A DNA stretch of 7,702 nt from Bacillota bacterium (GCA_009781965.1 WQUS01000044.1:1-7702), one strand, 5' to 3'; shown: positions 1 through 6,132, counted from the stretch's first letter. Notes: generated by a model not told the origin, from the sequence alone. Program-made: numbers and translations.

Positions 1-139
1 GTCAGACCAGTAACGTTTGTTAGTACCCGTAGCCCAGGCCCGTAAAGTTATTAACCGTAAGCGATTTCTCGAAGAGTATGAGCGCACGGTTAATAACTTT
101 GGGCCGGATGGTGCAGAACAGTAACGTGTGACCAGTAAC
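1..139 (+). mobile_element. Palindromic repeat element, copy 1 (possibly cut by window edge)
   Basis: This is the first of three related elements. A long hairpin has arms 37-58 and 86-105: 15 bp (44-58 with 86-100), then 5 bp (37-41 with 101-105), with a 2-nt bulge at 42-43. The tip (59-85) carries the family core AGCGATTT, then a 3-bp mini-stem CTC-GAA-GAG, then TATGAGCG. The right end has two CAGTAAC iterations 14 bp apart (119-125 and 133-139), the outer one within TGACCAGTAAC (129-139). The left end reads GACCAGTAAC at 5-14, preceded by GTCA at the window edge, so the element may start upstream. No transposase is encoded. It resembles a non-autonomous (MITE-like) or structured-RNA repeat. 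Family membership is seen directly; mobility is inferred from copy 2. Confidence 0.75.
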
Positions 140-166
140 CAAATAGCGGCGGCGCAAAAGTATTAT

Positions 167-205
167 TTGCATTTTCACCTGCCTTTGTAAGATAATTAAG
201 GTAGG
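167..205 (+). promoter_or_regulatory. Candidate leuB promoter with overlapping dyad
   Basis: TTGCAT (167-172) and GATAAT (191-196) are separated by 18 nt. This is a plausible sigma-A promoter that would start transcription near 203 and leave a leader of about 38 nt. An imperfect dyad, CCTGCCTT (178-185) with AAGGTAGG (198-205), contains one G-T pair and overlaps the -10 box, so it could be an operator. The leader is too short for a T-box or leucine attenuator. The call rests on consensus matching only. Confidence 0.35.
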
Positions 206-240
206 CTTGAGCACTTTTTACATCAGAAAGGATGGAGAAG

Positions 241-1326
241 ATGGGAACTTATCGGATAGCGGTACTGGCCGGAGACGGAATCGGGCCTGAAATAACAACG
301 GAAGCCGCTAAAGTATTAAAGGAAGTGGGCCTTAAATTCGGCCACCAGTTTGAGTTTAAGGAAGGTCTGGTGGGAGGAGCGGCGTACGATGCGGTTGGCC
401 ATCCGCTGCCCCAGGAGACGCTGGACCTGTGCTATAACACTGACGCCATCCTGCTGGGCGCCGTGGGAGCGCCCCAGTATGACGATCTGCCGGTGCATCT
501 GCGTCCCGAGGCCGGCGCGCTGCTGCCCTTGCGCAAGGAACTGGGTTTATACGCCAACCTCAGACCAGCCAAAGTATTTGAGGCCCTGGTTAACGCCTCC
601 ACCCTCAAGGCGGAGGTGGTATCCGGATTGGATCTGATGGTGGTCCGGGAATTGACCGGCGGTCTCTATTTCGGCAAAAAAGGCAGAGAGCCGCTGCCCG
701 GCGGCGGGCAACGGGTTTATGACACCCTTGAGTATACCACCCCGGAGATTGAGCGGATCGTCAGGCTGGCCTTTGATATGGCCATGAAAAGGCGCAAAAA
801 GCTTACTTCGGTGGACAAGCATAATGTCCTGGAATCCTCCCGCCACTGGCGGGAAGTGGTCGTCAGTATCGCGCCGGACTACCCGGAAGTGGAGCTGGAC
901 CATATGTATGTGGACAACTGCGCCATGCAGCTGGTGAAGAACCCCAACCAGTTCGACGTAATGGTAACGGAGAATACCTTTGGCGACATCCTAAGCGACC
1001 AGGCTTCCATGCTGACCGGTTCTTTGGGCATGCTGCCTTCCGCCAGCATTGGCGGCAAAACCGGACTTTACGAGCCCAGCCACGGTTCCGCGCCCAAATA
1101 CGCCGGCCAAGGTTTGGCCAACCCCATTGCCACCATCCTGACCGCGGCCATGCTGCTGCGCTATTCGCTGAACCTGGAAACAGAAGCTGCGGCTATCGAA
1201 CAGGCGGTCAGCGGCGCTTTATCCCGCGGTTTGCGGACCAGAGACATTATGGAGGGCGGCAACTGCACCCAGTTATCTACGTCGGAAATGGGTTCGGCAA
1301 TAGCCGAGCAAGTCAAAAACAGTTAA
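241..1326 (+). CDS. leuB: 3-isopropylmalate dehydrogenase
   Basis: This cytoplasmic enzyme of leucine biosynthesis oxidatively decarboxylates 3-isopropylmalate to 2-oxoisocaproate. The 361 aa length is normal for the family. An ATG at 232 is also in frame, but its purine tract abuts it; ATG 241 has AAAGGA (227-232) 8 nt upstream and gives the usual N-terminus before GDGIGPE. Visible motifs are R136-E-L-T139, the catalytic pair Tyr144 and Lys193 (DKHN 192-195), metal ligands Asp225, Asp249 and Asp253 ([10 protein letters not shown]), then [10 protein letters not shown] and [10 protein letters not shown]. The odd feature is Lys286-Tyr287 in that last motif, where NAD-dependent LeuB normally has Asp-Ile; Lys-Tyr is the NADP-isocitrate dehydrogenase pair. 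RELTGG and the overall length still favour LeuB over isocitrate dehydrogenase. No leuA, leuC or leuD is present in the window. Confidence 0.96.
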   Translation: MGTYRIAVLAGDGIGPEITTEAAKVLKEVGLKFGHQFEFKEGLVGGAAYDAVGHPLPQETLDLCYNTDAILLGAVGAPQYDDLPVHLRPEAGALLPLRKELGLYANLRPAKVFEALVNASTLKAEVVSGLDLMVVRELTGGLYFGKKGREPLPGGGQRVYDTLEYTTPEIERIVRLAFDMAMKRRKKLTSVDKHNVLESSRHWREVVVSIAPDYPEVELDHMYVDNCAMQLVKNPNQFDVMVTENTFGDILSDQASMLTGSLGMLPSASIGGKTGLYEPSHGSAPKYAGQGLANPIATILTAAMLLRYSLNLETEAAAIEQAVSGALSRGLRTRDIMEGGNCTQLSTSEMGSAIAEQVKNS

Positions 1327-1376
1327 GCATATACAATAGAACTGCTGAAACGGAATGTTTAAAGGAAGTGGATTGC

Positions 1377-2012
1377 TTGCCAAAGAAGAAAAACAAGCCG
1401 GAAATTATCATTACGCCATCCGGACATGAAGTGGATAAAGACCTGGCTAAAGTGCCGATCAAAGTTTCCCCGCCGCTTCAGGCGCTGCTGGCCAACCAGA
1501 TGGAACTGATTGAAATGGCCGAGGGTAAAGCATCCCGGAACCTGGTGTTTATTGAGCAGCACAAACTGGAAATGCTGCAGTTTGAGGAGGAAGTAGCCGG
1601 CGCTTTTTCTGTTTATCTGGGCAAAAGAGAGAAAGCCAGGGAAAAACGGCTGGAAAAACCGTCTCCGGCGCCGGACCTTGCAGCGGCGGATGTTGACGCG
1701 GCAGACGGTTGGGCGCAAATGGACCGGTCTGATCTCGCCGACAGGGATGATTATAGTGCCCCGCCCTTCGAGACTTTACCTGCCGATGATATTATATTTG
1801 GGGCGGAGCCGGCCGGCTTGCCATCGTCTAAATATGAAGCCAGGCGTCCCGCCGGTGCACCGTATCATGATGAACCGTCCCATGAAGAAGCCGACGTGCG
1901 CCGGATTGCCCTGGGAGCTGCCATCAAAGCGCTGCAGGCTTTTCTGAACCGGGAATTATCCGAAGCGGAAATGCAGTCCCTGGAAGCGCAAGTCGACGCT
2001 TATCTGGAGTAA
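1377..2012 (+). CDS. Hypothetical protein, basic N-terminus and disordered middle
   Basis: I do not recognise this family. The frame is open from a GTG at 1368 (214 aa), but the only purine tract, AAAGGA (1361-1366), is 1 nt from it. A TTG at 1377 lies 10 nt from that tract and gives a natural MPKKKNK start (211 aa), so I prefer it with modest confidence. Three zones are visible. The first is a lysine-rich start plus a predicted helical region of about 75 residues. The second is an Asp/Ala/Pro-rich linker (about residues 90-165), probably disordered. The third is a C-terminal amphipathic helical stretch of about 40 residues ending in DAYLE. There is no signal peptide or membrane segment. It follows leuB by about 50 nt and precedes the fusion gene by 4 nt, so it is probably co-transcribed. 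The two ordered ends joined by a linker suggest an adaptor or scaffold, which is inference only. Confidence 0.8.
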   Translation: MPKKKNKPEIIITPSGHEVDKDLAKVPIKVSPPLQALLANQMELIEMAEGKASRNLVFIEQHKLEMLQFEEEVAGAFSVYLGKREKAREKRLEKPSPAPDLAAADVDAADGWAQMDRSDLADRDDYSAPPFETLPADDIIFGAEPAGLPSSKYEARRPAGAPYHDEPSHEEADVRRIALGAAIKALQAFLNRELSEAEMQSLEAQVDAYLE

Positions 2013-2016
2013 CGAT

Positions 2017-3759
2017 ATGCTGAAACCAATACCGGATTATCTGGAGCATAACCTGAAAATTATTTTTGTGGGCTATAACCCCAGCATCCGTTCCGGTGAA
2101 ACCGGGCGTCATTTCGCCAACCCGAACAACAGGTTCTGGACCATTTTGCACCAAGCCGGGCTGACGCCGCGCAAATACGCCCCCGAGGAAGACCATACCC
2201 TGTTAAAGCTGGGTTACGGCCTGACCAATATTGTCCCCCGCCCCACCAAGGCGGCCGCTAATATCACCGACCCGGAATACCAGGCGGGCCAAGCGGAACT
2301 GCACCGTAAAATTAGTGCTTACCGTCCCCTGGTGGTTTGTTTTGTAGGCAAAGGGGTCTATGAAAAATACAGCGGGCGGCGGAACATTGCCTGGGGTAAG
2401 CAGGAGCCGCAGCTGGTGCCGGGAGTCATTGATTATGTCGCTCCTTCCTCCAGCGGCTTGGTGCGCATGAAACTGGATCAGGTGGTGGATATTTTCAGCG
2501 GTTTGCATAAACTTATTAATCCCATCCAGGTGGCCGTGATCGGCGGCGGAGCCGCCGGACTCACCGCCGCCATCGCCGCCGCCGGCGCGGGCGCCAAAGT
2601 AACGGTGCTGGAACGGCTGGACAGAGTAGGCAAGAAGATTCTGGCCACCGGCAACGGCCGGTGCAATCTAAGCAACACGGATCTGACGCTGGACCATTAT
2701 CATGGCGTCAATCCCCGGTTTGCCCACAGCGCCCTGAGCCGGTTTGACTTTGCCCGCACCATGGCTTTCTTTGAATCTTTGGGAATCGCCTGGCAGGCGG
2801 AGGAAGACGGCAAGGTCTTTCCCATGTCCGAACAAGCTTCCAGCGTGCTGGATGTGCTGCGCTATCGAATCAATGATCTGGGGGTCGAGGTGCGCTGCTC
2901 AGCCGGAGTAAGTACAATTAAGGGCCGGGAAGGGGATTTTACCCTGGAGCTTGCCGACGGCGACCAAGTCAGCGCCCAGCGGGTGATTATTGCCACCGGA
3001 GGCCGGGCGGCCCCGAACCTTGGTTCCGACGGCAGCGGCTACAGTCTGGCCCGCCAGCTCGGCCACAGCGTAGTCGAGCCCTTCCCCGCCCTGGTACCGT
3101 TAAAATTAGCCGCCGGTTTTTTAAAAAGCATCTCCGGCGTCAAGTTTACCGGCAGCGCCACCGTGCTGGCCGGGGACAGGCCAATCAAAACGGCCGCGGG
3201 AGAAATACTGTTTACCGATTACGGCATCTCCGGCCCGCCGATCCTGGCCTTGAGCCGCGTTGCCAGCGAGTATCTGCACAAAAGCGAAGTTTGGTTAAAA
3301 TTAAACCTGTTCAGTGCTATGTCCGCTGACGAACTGCGGCAGCTTGTGGACCGGCGTCTGGAAACCCAGGCGGCCAAAAGCCTGGCCTTCAGCTTCGTGG
3401 GCTTGATTAACAAGCGCCTGATTCCCGTATTACTCAAGGAAGCGGAGATTAAAGATCCGCGCAAACCGGCGGGACAGCTTACCGGCGCCGAAAGAGAAGC
3501 AGTGCAAACTATTCTGCAGGACTGGCGCTTTCAAGTCAGCGGCGCCAGAGCCTGGCCTTCGGCCCAGGTCACTGCCGGCGGAGTCAATGTGTCGGAGGTG
3601 GACCCCAAAACCATGGCCTCCAAACTAACGCCCGGTATTTATTTTGCCGGCGAACTGATGGATATAGACGGCGATTGCGGGGGATATAATTTACAGTGGG
3701 CCTGGTCTTCCGGTTTTATAGCCGGCGAAAGCGCGGCGACGGAGCAGAAAAAAATATAA
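2017..3759 (+). CDS. Mug-type DNA glycosylase fused to HI0933/BaiN-like flavoprotein
   Basis: One 580 aa frame holds two complete domains. Residues 1-163 match mismatch-specific uracil/thymine DNA glycosylase (Mug/TDG), which removes U or T from G mismatches. Visible are motif 1 GYNPSIRSG with the expected catalytic Asn21, HFANPNNRFW, GLTNIVPRPT, and motif 2 PSSSGLVRM (143-151), which replaces the NPSG of E. coli Mug. Residues 169-580 match the HI0933/YhiN/BaiN FAD-dependent oxidoreductases: dinucleotide-binding GGGAAG (176-181), GNGRCNLSN (212-220), and the C-terminal GELMDIDGDCGGYNL signature (545-559). Both parts are about full family length, and the linker (about 164-168) is minimal. GGAG (2006-2009) lies 7 nt before ATG 2017, and the upstream stop is 4 nt away, suggesting translational coupling. 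In-frame GTG codons at 2530 and 2536 could in principle start the flavoprotein separately, but no clear ribosome site precedes them. The flavoprotein substrate is unknown. Confidence 0.92.
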   Translation: MLKPIPDYLEHNLKIIFVGYNPSIRSGETGRHFANPNNRFWTILHQAGLTPRKYAPEEDHTLLKLGYGLTNIVPRPTKAAANITDPEYQAGQAELHRKISAYRPLVVCFVGKGVYEKYSGRRNIAWGKQEPQLVPGVIDYVAPSSSGLVRMKLDQVVDIFSGLHKLINPIQVAVIGGGAAGLTAAIAAAGAGAKVTVLERLDRVGKKILATGNGRCNLSNTDLTLDHYHGVNPRFAHSALSRFDFARTMAFFESLGIAWQAEEDGKVFPMSEQASSVLDVLRYRINDLGVEVRCSAGVSTIKGREGDFTLELADGDQVSAQRVIIATGGRAAPNLGSDGSGYSLARQLGHSVVEPFPALVPLKLAAGFLKSISGVKFTGSATVLAGDRPIKTAAGEILFTDYGISGPPILALSRVASEYLHKSEVWLKLNLFSAMSADELRQLVDRRLETQAAKSLAFSFVGLINKRLIPVLLKEAEIKDPRKPAGQLTGAEREAVQTILQDWRFQVSGARAWPSAQVTAGGVNVSEVDPKTMASKLTPGIYFAGELMDIDGDCGGYNLQWAWSSGFIAGESAATEQKKI

Positions 3760-3819
3760 TTTATCAACAAGGTTAATCCGGACGGATAGAGAAAAAGTTC
3801 TCCGAGGGAGGGGAAAAAT

Positions 3820-4017
3820 ATGTCCGGTTGTGGAAGTTGCTCGTCCTGCAACAGCAGCGACAAGGGCAAGGAGTATAAAAACCAGCTTGGCCAATCGGCG
3901 GTCAAATGCACCCTGTGCGAGCAGGAAATTGTTTTTGAAAAACTGCCGAAGAGCGGCAAGGTAAGATGCGAGCAGTGCGACACCGTGATTCAGGTGATTC
4001 CGCTGCTGCTGCACTAA
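3820..4017 (+). CDS. Small cysteine-rich zinc-ribbon protein
   Basis: This 65 aa protein has seven cysteines. An N-terminal cluster, Cys4, Cys7 and Cys10 (CxxCxxC), is followed by a canonical zinc ribbon made of Cys30-x2-Cys33 and Cys50-x2-Cys53. The ribbon probably binds one zinc; the N-terminal triplet could bind metal or be redox active. GGAGGGG (3807-3813), 6 nt before the ATG, is one of the strongest ribosome sites in the window. There is no signal peptide. The gene lies 60 nt after the fusion gene on the same strand. Its stop overlaps an ATG at 4017 that opens a 55-codon frame through the tandem repeat. No specific function can be assigned. Confidence 0.88.
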   Translation: MSGCGSCSSCNSSDKGKEYKNQLGQSAVKCTLCEQEIVFEKLPKSGKVRCEQCDTVIQVIPLLLH

Positions 4018-4043
4018 TGATCAGGCCAAATCTTTGCGCTGCA

Positions 4044-4142
4044 TTGCTGCAATTAAAGTTACTGCAAGTAAAGTTACTACAATTAAAATTGCAACAATCG
4101 AAATTACTGCAATCGAAATTACTGCAATCGAAATTACTACAA
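4044..4142 (+). repeat. 15-bp tandem repeat, about 6.6 units
   Basis: Six full 15-bp units (4044-4133) and a partial one occupy the 141-nt gap before the cyclophilin gene. Late units read TTACTGCAATCGAAA; the last two full units are identical and the earlier ones have drifted. The array runs directly into the cyclophilin ribosome site (AAAGGTGGGA, 4141-4150). Because the unit is a multiple of three, a frame from ATG 4017 to the stop at 4182-4184 stays open and would encode 55 aa with LLQSK-type pentads. It is more likely a leader minisatellite than a gene. Confidence 0.85.
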
Positions 4143-4158
4143 AGGTGGGAATGTAACT

Positions 4159-4587
4159 ATGGCGACACAAAAAGCTGTCATTAGCACGGCCAAGGGTGAT
4201 ATTGAGCTGGAATTGCATCCGGAGCAAATGCCCATCACGGTGGAAAACTTTCTCAAGCTTACCGACGCCGGTTTTTACGACGGCCTGACCTTTCACCGGG
4301 TGGAACATTGGGTGACCCAGGGCGGCGATCCCAAAGGCAACGGCACCGGCGGCCCGGGGTGGACCATTAAGCTGGAGACCCACCCGGACCTGAAGAACGT
4401 GCGCGGCGCCTTGGCCATGGCCCGGTCCGCCAACCCCGATTCGGCCGGTTCCCAGTTTTATATTCTTAAGACTGACGCTTCCTGGCTGGACGGCCAGTAC
4501 GCCGTATTTGGCATGGTTACCTCCGGCATGGATGTGGTGGATCAACTGGAGATTGGCGATCAAATAAATTCCGTCAAGAGAGCGTAA
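4159..4587 (+). CDS. Cyclophilin-type peptidyl-prolyl cis-trans isomerase
   Basis: This enzyme catalyses cis-trans isomerisation of X-Pro bonds during protein folding. At 142 aa it is a compact single-domain bacterial cyclophilin, and it is cytoplasmic because no signal peptide is present. Active-site residues by comparison with human CypA are Arg47 (FHRV), Gln54 (QGGDP), Phe100 (SQFYI), Trp109 (WLDGQ, matching Trp121) and Tyr114 in place of His126. The Arg-to-Gln spacing is 7 residues rather than 8 as in CypA, with Trp51 where Phe60 normally sits, so this loop is one residue short. AAAGGTGGGA (4141-4150) precedes ATG 4159 by 8 nt. It is the last plus-strand gene before a convergent neighbour, and the element copy 2 hairpin lies just downstream. 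Confidence 0.95.
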   Translation: MATQKAVISTAKGDIELELHPEQMPITVENFLKLTDAGFYDGLTFHRVEHWVTQGGDPKGNGTGGPGWTIKLETHPDLKNVRGALAMARSANPDSAGSQFYILKTDASWLDGQYAVFGMVTSGMDVVDQLEIGDQINSVKRA

Positions 4588-4601
4588 ACGCCGAAAATTT
4601 T

Positions 4602-4734
4602 GTTACTGGTCACGCGTTACTGGTCAGTGCCCGCCCGGCCAAGTAAAACAACTGCCGTTCGCTCATAAGCATCCGCTAAATCGCTCGCGGCAGTTGTTTT
4701 ACTTGGCCTTAACTGAGGTGGTATGACCAGTAAC
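4602..4734 (-). mobile_element. Palindromic repeat element, copy 2 (intact, with 8-bp duplication)
   Basis: This is the cleanest copy, 133 bp. Perfect 11-bp terminal inverted repeats, GTTACTGGTCA (4602-4612) and TGACCAGTAAC (4724-4734), bound it, with a second GTTACTGGTCA iteration at 4616-4626. A perfect 21-bp hairpin (4637-4657 with 4688-4708) encloses the conserved tip CGCTCATA, mini-stem AGC-ATCC-GCT, AAATCGC. AAAATTTT lies directly outside both ends (4594-4601 and 4735-4742), as a target-site duplication would. The duplicate is itself a palindrome, so it could also be an extension of the inverted repeat. The stem sequence differs from copies 1 and 3. Lying between convergent genes, the hairpin could also end transcription, but it lacks a T-tract. 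Confidence 0.85.
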
Positions 4735-4746
4735 AAAATTTTAAAG

Positions 4747-4790
4747 GAGCCGGATCTTGTAATTTTTTGCTCTTCAGATGCGGCTCTTTT
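4747..4790. terminator. Possible bidirectional terminator between convergent genes
   Basis: GAGCCG (4747-4752) pairs with CGGCTC (4781-4786). After one mismatch, ATCT (4754-4757) pairs with AGAT (4776-4779). On the plus strand the stem is followed by TTTT; on the minus strand by CTTTAAAATTTT. The stem overlaps the last codons and stop of the minus-strand gene, and the loop is long (18 nt), so this is only a moderate candidate. Confidence 0.4.
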
Positions 4791-5883
4791 CTTTGGCCAG
4801 GCGGGCAAACTGCTCTCCTTTATCCGCCGGGGGCGTGTACGGGGTCGGACGGCGGTACATTTTCATCGCTTCATAGGGACAGGCGCCGGCGCAGACGCCG
4901 CAGCCGATACACCTGTCTTTATCGATCAGCGGGATTTCATCTCGGCCGTCCGTCTGCATAGTGATGGCGCTAATGTGACACACTGCGGCGCAAGTGCCGC
5001 AACCCAGGCAGCTCTCCCTTTCCGGAGCGGGAATAAAGTTACTGGGCTGGGCCGCCGGGATGCCGGTTTCATTGATGGTGCGCAGTACCTGGCAGCAGCA
5101 GCCGCAGCAGTGACAAATATAAGCGGGATTTTTCATCACATTGTCGCCCAGATGCACCAAACCCATTTTTTCCGTGCGATCCAGCACCCGCAGCATCTCG
5201 TCCACCGAAGCCGGTTTGGCCAGTCCCCGGCTGATCAGCCACTTGGCGCTGTTGCCCAGGGAGGTGCAAACGTCCTCTACCGGCGCGCCGCAAGCTTCCC
5301 CCAGATGTTGAGCCTTGTGCCGACAGGAGCACATCCCCAGGGAACCGCCGCCAGACTGCCTGATCAGCGCCGAAGCCTTTTCGTAATCCAACACTTCCGT
5401 TTCCACCAGGGCGGGAATCAGACGCTCGTAGACCAAAGCCTTGAACATCTTGGTGCCGCTGCCGAAGAATTCCCGCCGCACTTCGCCATGAGCAAAGTAC
5501 CGGTTAAACAGTCCGGCCAGCTCCCGCATATCCTGGTTTTCCCCTACCCGCATAAAGGTGTACTCAAAAAAACCCACCACCATAGGCGCCAGCATAAACA
5601 AAACGCCATCCCGCCTGGGCAGATCAAGCACCAGCCCCTTTTGGCACATTGACTCCAGGATCCCCTGCAGCTCATTTTCCCCAATCCCTGTGATGGCGGA
5701 GATTTTACTCAGCGGCATGGGCAGCATGGGGAACTTGCCGCCCACCTCGGCTTCGGCGGCGGAATAAAGACGGTGAAGAATTTCCAGCAGCGTTTCGTTC
5801 AGCGGCGCCCCCACCGGATTTTTATGCAGGCGTTCCGCCAGAGCGCGGTAAACCTCTTCTTTGGCGTTAACAATATGGCCCAT
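4774..5883 (-). CDS. Multi-cysteine [4Fe-4S] ferredoxin-domain protein
   Basis: This 369 aa protein is probably a cytoplasmic electron carrier or redox-linked regulator. The N-terminal part (about 1-110) contains a predicted winged-helix-like stretch (LSKISAITGIGENELQGILE). A middle region of uncertain fold carries C185-S-C187-R with Cys198 and Cys206, then the dense cluster C257-H-C259-C260-G-C262-C263-C264. The C-terminus has two ferredoxin motifs: Cys292/295/298/302, followed by His instead of the usual Pro, and Cys325/328/331/335 followed by Pro. The frame extends to a TTG at 5892, but GGGAG lies 9 nt before ATG 5883 and directly abuts the TTG, so ATG 5883 is chosen. Proteins with this CxCR...CCxCCC plus 2x[4Fe-4S] layout occur in anaerobic Clostridia and Desulfobacterota; their substrate is not known to me. 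The gene is transcribed alone and flanked by element copies 2 and 3. Confidence 0.9.
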   Translation of the reverse strand: MGHIVNAKEEVYRALAERLHKNPVGAPLNETLLEILHRLYSAAEAEVGGKFPMLPMPLSKISAITGIGENELQGILESMCQKGLVLDLPRRDGVLFMLAPMVVGFFEYTFMRVGENQDMRELAGLFNRYFAHGEVRREFFGSGTKMFKALVYERLIPALVETEVLDYEKASALIRQSGGGSLGMCSCRHKAQHLGEACGAPVEDVCTSLGNSAKWLISRGLAKPASVDEMLRVLDRTEKMGLVHLGDNVMKNPAYICHCCGCCCQVLRTINETGIPAAQPSNFIPAPERESCLGCGTCAAVCHISAITMQTDGRDEIPLIDKDRCIGCGVCAGACPYEAMKMYRRPTPYTPPADKGEQFARLAKEKSRI

Positions 5884-5919
5884 TAATACCAACTCCCGTC
5901 AGTAAAACTGATTTAGTTA

Positions 5920-5948
5920 ATCATCTATCTAACCGCCCCTTCTGTCAA
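5920..5948 (-). promoter_or_regulatory. Promoter of the ferredoxin-domain gene
   Basis: On the minus strand a perfect -35 TTGACA (5948-5943) is followed after 17 nt by GATGAT (5925-5920), a 4/6 match to TATAAT. Transcription would start near 5913, about 30 nt before ATG 5883. An imperfect dyad GTTAGATA...TGATTAAC covers the -10 region and could be an operator. Confidence 0.5.
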
Positions 5949-5987
5949 GTTTTGATCACGGAAACAATATCATCTCTATTTTGGTCC

Positions 5988-6132
5988 GTTACTGGTCACA
6001 CGTTACTGCTTTCGCATCGAGCCGGCCCGCAAGACTATTAACCATGCGCTCATACTCTCCGAGAAATCGCTTACGGTTAATAGTCATGCGGGCCGTATTC
6101 ACTTGGAGGATCAACAAACACTGAACAGTTAC
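5988..6132 (-). mobile_element. Palindromic repeat element, copy 3 (one degraded end)
   Basis: GTTACTGGTCA (5988-5998) is iterated as GTTACTG 14 bp on (6002-6008), the inverse of the right end of copy 1. A 21-bp hairpin (6023-6043 with 6075-6095, single A-A mismatch at 6032/6086) encloses CGCTCATA, mini-stem CTC-TCC-GAG and AAATCGC, nearly identical to the copy 1 tip. The far end TGAACAGTTAC (6122-6132) matches TGACCAGTAAC at 9 of 11 bases, so it is a decayed inverted repeat. No direct duplication is visible outside the ends. It lies in the 373-nt divergent region between the ferredoxin-domain gene and the GH18 gene. Confidence 0.75.

Noticed and set aside
37..105. Integron attC site
   Set aside because: The size and long stem are similar, but the conserved part is the hairpin tip and the outer ends GTTACTGGTCA. 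The attC core site GTTRRRY/RYYYAAC pairing is not at the stem base, and no integrase is present.
140..240. T-box or leucine attenuator for leuB
   Set aside because: The interval is too short, and no AGGGUGGNACCGCG-type T-box sequence or Leu-codon leader peptide is visible.
547..903. Minus-strand frame inside leuB
   Set aside because: It is a shadow of the well-supported leuB frame with no ribosome site or recognisable protein.
4044..4142. Short CRISPR-like array
   Set aside because: Units are 15 bp head-to-tail with no spacers and no cas genes nearby; it is a plain tandem repeat.
4637..4708. Copy 2 hairpin as an ordinary rho-independent terminator
   Set aside because: Neither arm is followed by a T-tract, and the conserved tip plus the matching copies elsewhere mark it as part of a repeat family.
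4723..5652. Plus-strand open frame of 309 codons
   Set aside because: It runs antisense to the ferredoxin-domain gene, whose cysteine motifs and ribosome site are clear. It has no recognisable motif and reflects GC-rich codon positions.
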